From the NCBI GenBank assembly GCA_021787735.1, contig JAJYLL010000002.1, positions 1 to 64,000 on the forward strand: DNA of 64,000 bases, written 5' to 3'. This document shows positions 23,778 through 31,627 of the stretch, piece after piece (the stretch's first letter is position 1; every line of letters begins with the position of its first letter). Below the pieces are notes generated by a model. That model saw nothing but the letters and a program-made list of their open reading frames with translations. It had not been told where the DNA came from and searched no databases. The translations under genes and the position numbers were made by a program. The DNA is from Acidobacteriota bacterium. Lineage in GTDB: Bacteria > Acidobacteriota > Terriglobia > UBA7540.

Positions 23778-24878
23778 ATGGCTCCACTCCGAATCGGCCA
23801 TGTTGATACGGGCCTGGTGCTTCGCGGCGGCCAGCGCCAGTTGCTTCTGCTTGCACACGGCCTGAGCGCGCGAGGCCACTCTCAACTCATCGTCTGCCCG
23901 GAAGAGAGCGAGCTTTATCGCCGCGCTATTTCCGGCGGCTTCGAAGTGCTCGGCCTCCCTCAAGACGATTTCAGGCACATCCAGGGTATCCGGCAATTGC
24001 GCCGGCGACTGCAGCAGAACCATCTGATGCTTCTGCACGCGCATGACGGCGTGGGCCAGACAGTTTCATGGCTAGCGTCGATCGGGACCGGCGTCCGCCG
24101 CATTGCAAGCCGGCGGGTCACTTACCTGCCCAAGCGCCGCCTCGACTACCGACTGAAATACCGGTACACCTGCGACGCGGTCATCGCCGTGTCGCAATTC
24201 GTCGGGCGCATCCTGCAGGACACCGGCATACCGCCGGCGATGATCAACGTGATTCACGACGGAATTGAAATTCCGGCCCGCATGCCCGACCTCACATCCC
24301 GAGCTGCAACTCGTGCAAAGTGGAAGCTCAGTGAGAGCGAATTCGTCATCGGGCTTCTCGGCGGGATCAGCGCGGAGAAGGGTCAGGACATCGCCCTTAG
24401 GGCGCTCGAAATCCTTGCCGACCGGATTCCGAATGCAAGGCTGGTTTTGGGTGGTAACATTCTGGCTGAAGACCTCGCCAATACGCGCCTTGCGTCGGCC
24501 GTTGCCGGCGGCAAGGTTCTGTTGGCAGGGTATCAGGAGAACCTTTTCGAGTTTTTCTCCGGCCTCGATGTCTATATAATGCCGTCGCGCTCCGAAGGAC
24601 TTGGCTCCGCCGCTTTGCTGGCGATGGTCCACGCCGTCCCTGTGATTGCAACGCGCGTCGGCGGCCTTCCCGAAATTGTGGAAGAAGGCAAGACCGGCTG
24701 GCTGGTGGCGCCGGAATCGCCACAGGCCCTGGCGGACGCTATTGCCGCTGCGGCATCTGACAACGCGCGGCTGAAGCCACTGGGATCGGCAGCGCGCCTC
24801 CGGGCAACGCAATTTTCTGCCGATATCATGGTTGAGCAGACAGAAGCGCTCTACATGCGAATGATCAATCTCAAGTAG
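23778..24878 (+). CDS. Glycosyltransferase family 4 (GT-B)
   Basis: 366-residue GT-B enzyme. The N-terminal half begins IGHVDTGLVLRGGQRQLLLL, a Gly-rich acceptor-side loop; the C-terminal half has IGLLGGISAEKGQDIALRA and MPSRSEGLGSAALLAM, the EGxG-type block with the catalytic Glu that contacts the sugar nucleotide. ATG 23778 is chosen because upstream residues lie in the preceding GT2 gene and have no family character. Close spacing to the GT2 gene indicates an operon for lipopolysaccharide or exopolysaccharide assembly, in line with KDO genes elsewhere in the window. Confidence 0.9.
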   Translation: MAPLRIGHVDTGLVLRGGQRQLLLLAHGLSARGHSQLIVCPEESELYRRAISGGFEVLGLPQDDFRHIQGIRQLRRRLQQNHLMLLHAHDGVGQTVSWLASIGTGVRRIASRRVTYLPKRRLDYRLKYRYTCDAVIAVSQFVGRILQDTGIPPAMINVIHDGIEIPARMPDLTSRAATRAKWKLSESEFVIGLLGGISAEKGQDIALRALEILADRIPNARLVLGGNILAEDLANTRLASAVAGGKVLLAGYQENLFEFFSGLDVYIMPSRSEGLGSAALLAMVHAVPVIATRVGGLPEIVEEGKTGWLVAPESPQALADAIAAAASDNARLKPLGSAARLRATQFSADIMVEQTEALYMRMINLK

Positions 24879-24919
24879 CCGGAGCGGGCAACGGCCTGCA
24901 ACGGAATACGAGCTAGCGG

Positions 24920-25747
24920 ATGATCCAGACAATCGTGGCCCTGTTCGGACTGATTTTCGGCAGTTTCCTCAACGTGTGTATTGCGCGCGTGCCGCGCGGC
25001 GAGTCGATTGTCACGCCCGGCTCACATTGCCCGGGCTGCGACCACAGCATCCGCTGGTATGACAATATTCCCGTCCTCAGCTATGTTTTGCTGCGCGGGC
25101 ATTGCCGGGATTGCGGCCGGCACATTTCCCTGCTGTATCCGCTGGTTGAAGTTCTGACCGCCGTGGTCTTTCTGCTGGAGTATTGGCGCTACGGTCTCAC
25201 GATCGAGTTCCTGAAGGGCGCGATTTTCGCCATGCCGGTGATCGTACTGATCTTCACTGATCTGCGCGAGCGCCGCATCCCGCACAAAATCAGCCTGACG
25301 GGCATCACGCTTGGAGTGGTTTTCAGCTTCTTTGTTCCCGTGGACAATCGACCCGTCGGATGGATTCTGGCCCAGTGGCGCATCTTCCCTTCTTCGCTTC
25401 TTCTCTCCGTGATTGGTGCGCTGAGCGGAGCTTCGATCGGCGCGGGCCTCTTCTACGCTGTGGGCGAGATTTTCTACCACCTCCGCCACAAGGAAGGATT
25501 GGGTTTCGGCGACGTGATGCTGATGCTTCTGGTGGGAACCTTCCTCGGCCCGCCGCTGACCCTGATGGCCATCCTGCTCGGTTCCCTGCTCGGATCGCTC
25601 ATCGCCATACCCCTGACGATGATCAGCCCCAAATTCCGCAACTACCAGTGGCCTTACGGAACCTTCCTCGGCGTTGCGGCCCTCTACGCCAGTATCGGCG
25701 GCGACGCCCTCCTCCGCGCCTACCTGCAATGGGGCGGGTTTCGGTGA
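24920..25747 (+). CDS. Prepilin peptidase / N-methyltransferase (A24)
   Basis: 275-residue polytopic membrane protease that cuts type IV pilin or type II secretion pseudopilin leaders and methylates the new N-terminus. The N-terminal cytoplasmic loop has two zinc-binding pairs, CPGC (37-40) and CRDC (62-65). The catalytic aspartates are Asp114 in IFTDLRERRIP and Asp198 in GLGFGDVMLM. Several hydrophobic helices span the rest. It stands alone here without pilin or secretion genes. It is named pilD in some genomes, but the sequence does not tell pilus from secretion use. Confidence 0.93.
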   Translation: MIQTIVALFGLIFGSFLNVCIARVPRGESIVTPGSHCPGCDHSIRWYDNIPVLSYVLLRGHCRDCGRHISLLYPLVEVLTAVVFLLEYWRYGLTIEFLKGAIFAMPVIVLIFTDLRERRIPHKISLTGITLGVVFSFFVPVDNRPVGWILAQWRIFPSSLLLSVIGALSGASIGAGLFYAVGEIFYHLRHKEGLGFGDVMLMLLVGTFLGPPLTLMAILLGSLLGSLIAIPLTMISPKFRNYQWPYGTFLGVAALYASIGGDALLRAYLQWGGFR

Positions 25748-25753
25748 GGGCAC

Positions 25754-25780
25754 ACGGCCCCGGGGCTGTTGATCGTTTTT
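25754..25780 (+). terminator. Possible intrinsic terminator after prepilin peptidase
   Basis: GC-rich self-complementary ACGGCCCC/GGGGCTGT (25754-25769) is followed by GATCG and a run of five T. The stem has almost no loop and includes one G-T pair, so strength is doubtful. Confidence 0.35.
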
Positions 25781-25799
25781 CCCTTAAATCGCGCGGTCG

Positions 25800-25937
25800 C
25801 TAATAGCGCTTCGTCTGGCTGTAGGTCGGGTGGTCCTGTTGTGCGACGAGCTTCTCGAGTGTTTCACGGATGGCGGCAAGCTGGGCGACGATCTGGCCGA
25901 GCTGATCTGAAATCTGCACTGCGTTGACATCATTCAT
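25800..25937 (-). CDS. Small 45-residue protein, unknown function
   Basis: Short ORF starting MNDVNAVQISDQLGQIVAQL and ending SQTKRY. It has a strong GAAGGAGACGG ribosome site at the right distance before its ATG. Residues 8-35 show a heptad-like pattern of Ile/Leu/Val with Gln and Ala between, predicting an amphipathic helix or short coiled coil. There is no signal peptide or membrane segment. It lies alone on the minus strand between the prepilin peptidase and the ECF sigma operon. I recognise no family; the ribosome site and residue pattern make it more than a chance ORF. Confidence 0.6.
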   Translation of the reverse strand: MNDVNAVQISDQLGQIVAQLAAIRETLEKLVAQQDHPTYSQTKRY

Positions 25938-26134
25938 TTCCGTCTCCTTCTACCAGATGCTATTGTACGCTTGTCCCAGGCGGCTGTCGTTACCGTGCGG
26001 ATACGGCCGTGTTCTCGTCCCTCGCGAAACGCAAAGCCCTTTGGCCCTCCCGATTTGACCGGATGCAATCTTTCACATGCTCTCCGCAGGGGTCCTTTTC
26101 GCCGGGTTCGCCGTATATCAAGGCAGAGGGTAGA

Positions 26135-26734
26135 ATGGACTGCGCGATTCATCTCTATGCACTTGTGATGGAACCCGAAACCAAAGCTCTGGCCCGCGGC
26201 CTGCGGCGACGCGATCCGGACCTGCTTGCAGCCCTGATTGCGCAGTACGAGTACCGCCTGTTCCGCTACCTGCTCTACCTGACCGGCAGCGAGGAAGCCG
26301 CCCGCGACCTGTTTCAGGAGACCTGGCTGCGTGTGTTGGCCCGAGGCCATCAGTATGACGGAGTTTCGCGGTTCGATTTCTGGCTGTTTTCGATTGCCCG
26401 CCACCTGGTGATTGATGCTGGCCGCCGAAGGAAAATGGACAGCCTGGACGATTTGCTCGATCCGGCCAGAGGCAGGTCGGCGCCAGAGCCAAGCGCCTCC
26501 GAGACCGATTCACCGCTCGTCGAATACGAAAACAGCGAACTCGCGTCCAGACTCAGTTCAATACTGGCGCGGCTGCCGGCCGTTTACCGCGAAGTCCTGC
26601 TGCTGCGCTTTCAGGAGGATCTTTCGCTCAAAGAGATCGCAGACATCATCCGCGTGCCGCTCTCGACAGTGAAGTCGCGGCTTTACCGCGGCCTCAGCGC
26701 AACCCGCGAGTTGCTGGAGGAACAAGAGCCATGA
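26135..26734 (+). CDS. ECF-type RNA polymerase sigma factor
   Basis: 199 residues. Region 2 is visible in YEYRLFRYLLYLTGSEEAARDLFQETWLRVL, with the DLFQETW core-binding block, and FDFWLFSIARHLVIDAGRRRK for -10 recognition. Region 4 is at the end: LPAVYREVLLLRFQEDLSLKEIADII followed by VPLSTVKSRLYRGL, a helix-turn-helix. A 30-residue acidic linker joins them. The stop overlaps the start of the anti-sigma gene by four bases (ATGA), so translation is coupled. ATG 26135 is chosen (AGAGGG just upstream); ATG 26168 is possible. It likely controls its own operon, though no autoregulated promoter was recognised. Confidence 0.92.
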   Translation: MDCAIHLYALVMEPETKALARGLRRRDPDLLAALIAQYEYRLFRYLLYLTGSEEAARDLFQETWLRVLARGHQYDGVSRFDFWLFSIARHLVIDAGRRRKMDSLDDLLDPARGRSAPEPSASETDSPLVEYENSELASRLSSILARLPAVYREVLLLRFQEDLSLKEIADIIRVPLSTVKSRLYRGLSATRELLEEQEP

Positions 26735-27255
26735 AGAAGCAGGAAGCGTTCAGCGATATGCACGAACGGGCGCGACGGCTGATCGACCGGGAACAGGTTG
26801 AGGGCCTTACGCCCGAAGAAAGCCGCTGGCTGCACGATCACCTTGCAGGCTGTGAAGCCTGCTCCGCCTGCTCGTCATCCACGGAGTCGGCGCTGCGGGC
26901 GCTCAAGTCGGTTTCTGTCGCCGTGCCGCCGGGCCTGGCGTCGTCAACAACTCTGAAAGTGCGCGAGGAAGCCGCAATGCTTAGACAGCGCCGCGCCAGA
27001 AACCTGTGGCTTATCGCAGGCTGCGCGGCTTCATGGATGGCAGGCGTGGCCAGCGCTCCTCTGGTGTGGAGAGGGTGCGAATGGGTCGGCACAGCACTCG
27101 CCCTCCCGCGGATCGTGTGGGAACTGGGCTTCCTTAGCTGGTGGCTTGTGCCCGCCGCGGCCGTGGGGTTAGTGATTCTGTGGATACGCACGCGAGCAGA
27201 AGGTGAGGATTTGAACGGATTGCTGGAAGCGGGACGGCGGTCGAACAAAGGGTGA
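26731..27255 (+). CDS. Membrane anti-sigma factor with zinc-finger (ZAS) domain
   Basis: 174 residues. The N-terminal cytoplasmic domain has the HxxxCxxC zinc-binding motif (His37, Cys41, Cys44 in HDHLAGCEAC) of anti-sigma factors that sequester ECF sigma. Hydrophobic segments at about 92-110 and 137-157 predict two membrane helices, with little periplasmic sequence. It overlaps the sigma gene by four bases. The short periplasmic part suggests the signal is sensed in or at the membrane or in the cytoplasm, perhaps through the zinc site. Confidence 0.85.
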   Translation: MKKQEAFSDMHERARRLIDREQVEGLTPEESRWLHDHLAGCEACSACSSSTESALRALKSVSVAVPPGLASSTTLKVREEAAMLRQRRARNLWLIAGCAASWMAGVASAPLVWRGCEWVGTALALPRIVWELGFLSWWLVPAAAVGLVILWIRTRAEGEDLNGLLEAGRRSNKG

Positions 27256-27307
27256 TTGGCACGTCCCGCTGTCAAAAGAAAGATTTGCAGGAAGCGAGGG
27301 TGTGAAG

Positions 27308-27907
27308 ATGTCAAGCCAAGGCGATTTTGTGGGAAGAATTCAGGATAACTGGCGGCAACGCGCCGCCGAGCGCACGACATTCCGTGCCGAGCTACGCGTG
27401 ATTCCGCGGCGGCTTTTCAGGGTGTTGGGATCACTATATTTTGTGGCCCTTGCGGTTGTGGCCCTCGTGGTCTCGACTGGACACCACAAGGTTCCCCAAC
27501 ACCTCCTTGGAGAGCCGCTTGCGATCAAGCTTCTGGCGATGTTCGGAATAGTGACGGGAGTCGCGGTTGCGCTCAGTGTCATCGTTTTGTTCTACGGTTA
27601 CATCGCGGCAGACGCGAAGCGGCGCGGCATGAGTCCGGTGCTTTGGGTGTTGGTTTCGCTTCTGGTGCCCTACCTGATCGGCGCGATTCTCTACTTTGTG
27701 GTTAGGGAGCCTTTGCCCATGAACTGCCCGCAGTGCGGCCGTACCGTGAACCCTCATTTCAACTATTGCCCGGCCTGCCAATTCAATCTGCGGCCCAACT
27801 GCCCGCAATGCCGCCGCGCCCTCCGTTCGGGTGATCACTTCTGCCCCCATTGCGGCGTTACCCTGCAGCCGGATGCCCCAGCGCAGGTAGCCGCGCCGAC
27901 GCCGTAG
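27308..27907 (+). CDS. Membrane protein with C-terminal double zinc ribbon
   Basis: 199 residues. Three hydrophobic helices (about 38-57, 72-95 and 108-128) are followed by a soluble tail with four CxxC knuckles: CPQCGRTV, CPACQFNL, CPQCRRAL and CPHCGVTL. These form two zinc ribbons, one after the other. Function is unknown; similar tails occur in many uncharacterised membrane proteins. It follows the anti-sigma gene by 52 bases on the same strand and may belong to the regulon or operon. ATG 27308 is placed 6 bases behind GAGGG; GTG 27302 is the alternative. Confidence 0.75.
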   Translation: MSSQGDFVGRIQDNWRQRAAERTTFRAELRVIPRRLFRVLGSLYFVALAVVALVVSTGHHKVPQHLLGEPLAIKLLAMFGIVTGVAVALSVIVLFYGYIAADAKRRGMSPVLWVLVSLLVPYLIGAILYFVVREPLPMNCPQCGRTVNPHFNYCPACQFNLRPNCPQCRRALRSGDHFCPHCGVTLQPDAPAQVAAPTP

Positions 27908-27947
27908 GTAATTGTCTTTGAGTCCTGCCCTTTCGCTAAAGGCACGA

Positions 27948-28679
27948 TTACCGCTTGAGGAACCGGACGAGGTTTTCGAAGAGACACAGACCGTCCTGCG
28001 AATAATGGGCGGGGAGTGAAGCGCGTTCGGGGTGCGGCATAAGTCCAAGAACGAGGCCGCTATCGTCAGTGACTCCGGCAATGGCGCCGGGCGAGCCGTT
28101 GGGGTTGTCGGGATATTCGGCGGCAGGCTTTCCCTTCCCGTCTGTGTACTGCAAGGCAACACGCGGGCGGGTGACGGCGCTTTCCGGGATCAGGGTGCGC
28201 CCTTCCGCGTGGGCGACGGGCATAGAGAGCAACCGTCCGGCCAGGCCTTCCGTCCAAATCGACTTCTCAGCCGAAACCAGCAGGCGAACTTTCCGGTCTT
28301 CAAAATGCGACGACTGATTTTCAAGCATGGCCATGCCGCGCACGCCTGAGCTCCGCGCCGGAAGGATGCCCGCTTCGGTCAGCACCTGGAAGCCGTTGCA
28401 GATGCCGAGCACGGGCCGCTCCGCATCAAGAAATGCCGTCAACTGATCGCGCAGGCGAGCCACCAGCAGCGTAGCGAAAATGCGCCCTGCCCCAAGGTGG
28501 TCGCCGTACGAAAATCCGCCGGGGAAAACCACAGCGCTGTAGTTCTCCAGGCTGTCGTGCCCGGCCAGCAATTCGTGCAGGTGCAGCAGCGCGGTCTTGC
28601 CGCCGGCGCGCTCGATAGCGGCCGCCGTCTCCTCATGGCAATTCGTTCCGGGCGAGTAAAGAATTGCGACCTTCGACAC
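27948..28679 (-). CDS. purQ: Phosphoribosylformylglycinamidine synthase, glutaminase subunit
   Basis: 243-residue class I glutamine amidotransferase that feeds ammonia to PurL in purine synthesis. VAILYSPGTNCHEE opens the fold, GGFSYGDHLGAG is the PurQ-specific block, the nucleophile is Cys in LGICNGFQ, and the His-Pro-Glu of the triad is in MPHPERA. GTG 28679 starts two bases behind the purL stop, so the genes are translationally linked; the open frame further upstream overlaps purL and has no family character. Confidence 0.95.
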   Translation of the reverse strand: MSKVAILYSPGTNCHEETAAAIERAGGKTALLHLHELLAGHDSLENYSAVVFPGGFSYGDHLGAGRIFATLLVARLRDQLTAFLDAERPVLGICNGFQVLTEAGILPARSSGVRGMAMLENQSSHFEDRKVRLLVSAEKSIWTEGLAGRLLSMPVAHAEGRTLIPESAVTRPRVALQYTDGKGKPAAEYPDNPNGSPGAIAGVTDDSGLVLGLMPHPERASLPAHYSQDGLCLFENLVRFLKR

Positions 28680-28681
28680 TG

Positions 28682-31486
28682 TTATTCCACGACCTCCCGG
28701 AAGGGTTTGCTCCACGTCGCTTCGAGTTCGGCCACGCCCTGCTGCCACACGGTGTTGCCGCCTTCGGCCAGAAGCAATTGTGGTTCTGCGACGACTTCGC
28801 CAATGGTTTGATGCGGGACCGCCAGCTTTGACAATCCCTTTTCGACCTCGGGCGAAACTTCAAGCAGCACCGTGCCGATGAATTCTCCAAAAAGCAGATT
28901 GTCGCGCCGCCCCGCCGATTGCGCATTCAATTCGATGCGCGCGCCGAGTCCAGATCCGAAAGCGGCTTCAAACACCCGAAGCAGCAGACCGCCTTCGGCA
29001 ATGGCTGAAGCTGATACGTAACGGCTCTCGGCATGGAACGAGAGAACAGCGTCCCACACGGTGCGGACTGCCGTGGCCGTGCCCGGATCGAACAGTCGGT
29101 CACCGCGGTGGCCGTGCGCATCGGCGTAAACGCTTCCGCCCAGAGCGTCCCTGCCGACGGGGCCAACAAGGACAAGTTTGTTTCCCGCGCGCTTGAATTC
29201 CTTGGTCACGATTTTCTTCACATCGGGCACGCGGCCCATCAGCGCCACCGCCAGCGTCATGGGAACATCAATCTTCTTGCCCGCCGATTCAAAAGTTCCG
29301 GAGCTTGAATCCTTACCGGAGATGAACGGAATTCCCAGCTCCACGGAAAGGTCGGCGATGGCATCCACCATTTGCGAAAGTTCCCAGGCCGTTTGCGGAG
29401 TGACGCGCGGCGTATAGAAGTTGTCGCAGAGGACCGCTTCCTTGTATGTGGCGCCGGCCGCGACGGCCTTGGTGACCGCCTCGATCATCATCAGGCGCGC
29501 CATGGCGGCAGGATCGACATCGCCGTAAAGCGGATTGAACGCCAGCGTGCTGACCATGCCGCAGGGCTTGCCGCGCAACGGCGCGGAAACGTAAAGGTTG
29601 GTGGGCATCCGATGGTTGCGCCCGCCGTAAGGACCGATGGCCGTGCGGCCCTGCACCGTGGTGTCAAAGCGGACGCCGGCAGCGCTCTGGTCGCAGCAAT
29701 GGTAATGCGAGATGACCTTCTCAACAGCAGATTTCCATTCCGGCTGCGTCTTGGGCTCAGCAATCGCGAGCGGCTGAAGCTGCGGCTCGTGCTCGACAAC
29801 GGCAGTCGGCTCAATCGGGCAGCCCTTCCACAAGAACTCCATGTCGAGGTCCACTACGCGCTGCCCGTGCCAGTTGGCCTGCAGCCGACCGTTTCCGGTG
29901 AAGCGGCCGAATTCGACGTGCGCAACTTCAAACCGGTCGAGTATCTCGCGCGCCTCGTCCAGCTTTTCGAGCGGGACCACAACCAACATTCGCTCCTGCG
30001 ATTCGGAAAGAAGAATTTCCCACGCGCTGAGGCTGGCATCTTTCAGCCGCACGCGGCCGAGATCAAGTTCCACGCCGGTCTCGCCGCCGATCTCGCCGGC
30101 CGCGGAAGAAATGCCGCCCGCGCCCATGTCGGTGACAGCGCGAATGCACCCGGCATCGCGCAGAACGGGGATTGCGGAAGTGAAACGCCGCTCGGTGATA
30201 GGATGGCCGATCTGGACGGCGGCAAATTCCTTTTCCAGAGTGGCGCCGGTCATACCGGTGGAACTGGCCGTCGCGCCGTGAATGCCGTCGCGACCGGTCT
30301 CGCCGCCAATCAGCAGCGCGATATCGCCCGTCTCCGGCGAATCCTTCAGCGCGTCTTTCGCAGGAATCAGGCCGATGGAATGGCCCAGCGCAAAACATTT
30401 GGCGTAGCCCGGGTGGATGCGATACACCGGGTACATCATGGGGATGCCCATCGGGTTCACGTAGTAGGAAGTGGCGCGGATGGATTCCGTCACGATCAGT
30501 TGCGGGTGCAGCGCGCCGGCGGGAACTTCGTCATCCGCCATGCGTGGATCCATGGTGCCCATCACGGTTGAGCCGCCAATCGGATAGGCGCCTTTGCCAA
30601 AGCCCAGCGTGTCACGAATGACGCCGCCATGCTTGGTGGCGATGCCGCCAAAGGGCGCAATAGAGCTGGGGAAATTGTGCGTTTCGCCCTTGATGGTGAT
30701 CACCCAGCCGTCGTAGAACTCCATGCCGCCGGCGTTGTCCTTGAAGGACGAAACAACCAGCGGATGATTGATCTGCGCCGTGGCATGGCTCAGCCGCTTC
30801 AGCAATCCCAGGCTTTTCCACGTAGTGTGGTAACAGTGGTCGCTCCAGCTCTGCACCAGAATTTCAATTTCAGCATCGGTGTGCGGCCTGCCCCGCTTGA
30901 TTTCGTGGGCCTGGATGGCCTTCATCTGTGCGAGCGGCGCGTACCAGGAGCGCTCGGCCGATAACGCCTGGAGTTCCTGATCGTTGAGGCTGCTGAGCGA
31001 TATTTCTGTGACAGCATCGGGTTGTCCCGAGGGCAAAAGGGTTTCAACCACTTCGTTCGGCTCGCGGACGCGTTCGACAATCTTGTTATAGAGGAAGCGC
31101 GAGGCAAGCTTGCGGGCTGTCGTCTCATCAAGCCCGGTGAACTGATACCGCCGGCTGAGTCGCGCGAACTGCAAGCCCGTTTCGCCGAGCGCGTGCGCGC
31201 CCTCTAGGATGGAAGGCGTTTCGGGATCGGTGACGGCCGGCCGATAAGCAATCTCCACCACCGGACCCTGCGCGGGATCAAGCTGTGAATGGTCTGCGCC
31301 CACCTGGAAGAGCGGATTGATCAACAGCGGCTGGAGCTTGCTGACATTAACATCGCCTTCCAACCAGAAAACGCGCTCGATGGTGATGCGGGTGAGTTGC
31401 GTATAGCCGTGCCGGTGAAAGAACGCAACCCAGTTGCGCGCTTCCGGGTCATCCTTGGAAAGTGTGTAAACTGTGTGAATAGCCAT
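28682..31486 (-). CDS. purL: Phosphoribosylformylglycinamidine synthase with fused PurS-like N-terminus
   Basis: 934 residues: longer than small PurL (about 730) and shorter than the enterobacterial one-chain enzyme (about 1300). Residues 1-160 form the PurS-like dimer domain and linker. The ATP-binding AIR-synthase-like halves follow, with SWSDHCYHTTWKS, GGVIRDTLGFG and GHRGDRLFDPG-type blocks. The glutaminase is missing and supplied by purQ directly downstream. The enzyme makes FGAM from FGAR, ATP and glutamine-derived ammonia. The ATG has no clear ribosome site; a TATAAT box lies 30 bases upstream. Confidence 0.95.
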   Translation of the reverse strand: MAIHTVYTLSKDDPEARNWVAFFHRHGYTQLTRITIERVFWLEGDVNVSKLQPLLINPLFQVGADHSQLDPAQGPVVEIAYRPAVTDPETPSILEGAHALGETGLQFARLSRRYQFTGLDETTARKLASRFLYNKIVERVREPNEVVETLLPSGQPDAVTEISLSSLNDQELQALSAERSWYAPLAQMKAIQAHEIKRGRPHTDAEIEILVQSWSDHCYHTTWKSLGLLKRLSHATAQINHPLVVSSFKDNAGGMEFYDGWVITIKGETHNFPSSIAPFGGIATKHGGVIRDTLGFGKGAYPIGGSTVMGTMDPRMADDEVPAGALHPQLIVTESIRATSYYVNPMGIPMMYPVYRIHPGYAKCFALGHSIGLIPAKDALKDSPETGDIALLIGGETGRDGIHGATASSTGMTGATLEKEFAAVQIGHPITERRFTSAIPVLRDAGCIRAVTDMGAGGISSAAGEIGGETGVELDLGRVRLKDASLSAWEILLSESQERMLVVVPLEKLDEAREILDRFEVAHVEFGRFTGNGRLQANWHGQRVVDLDMEFLWKGCPIEPTAVVEHEPQLQPLAIAEPKTQPEWKSAVEKVISHYHCCDQSAAGVRFDTTVQGRTAIGPYGGRNHRMPTNLYVSAPLRGKPCGMVSTLAFNPLYGDVDPAAMARLMMIEAVTKAVAAGATYKEAVLCDNFYTPRVTPQTAWELSQMVDAIADLSVELGIPFISGKDSSSGTFESAGKKIDVPMTLAVALMGRVPDVKKIVTKEFKRAGNKLVLVGPVGRDALGGSVYADAHGHRGDRLFDPGTATAVRTVWDAVLSFHAESRYVSASAIAEGGLLLRVFEAAFGSGLGARIELNAQSAGRRDNLLFGEFIGTVLLEVSPEVEKGLSKLAVPHQTIGEVVAEPQLLLAEGGNTVWQQGVAELEATWSKPFREVVE

Positions 31487-31515
31487 GGGGAGTTCAGTCG
31501 TGATGCTGACTCACC

Positions 31516-31521
31516 ATTATA
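31516..31521 (-). promoter_or_regulatory. Predicted -10 box of the purLQ operon
   Basis: A perfect TATAAT on the minus strand lies 30 bases upstream of the purL ATG. The -35 region is weak (TCGTCC at the expected distance). Confidence 0.4.
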
Positions 31522-31627
31522 AGCGAGTTCGCGAAAAAGGACGACCCTTCGCGCTGGGGGCCGTGCGTTGACATATGGCGCGATAAACGCACCGCTAAAT
31601 TGGTCATGCGACGTGACAGGCCGGCCG

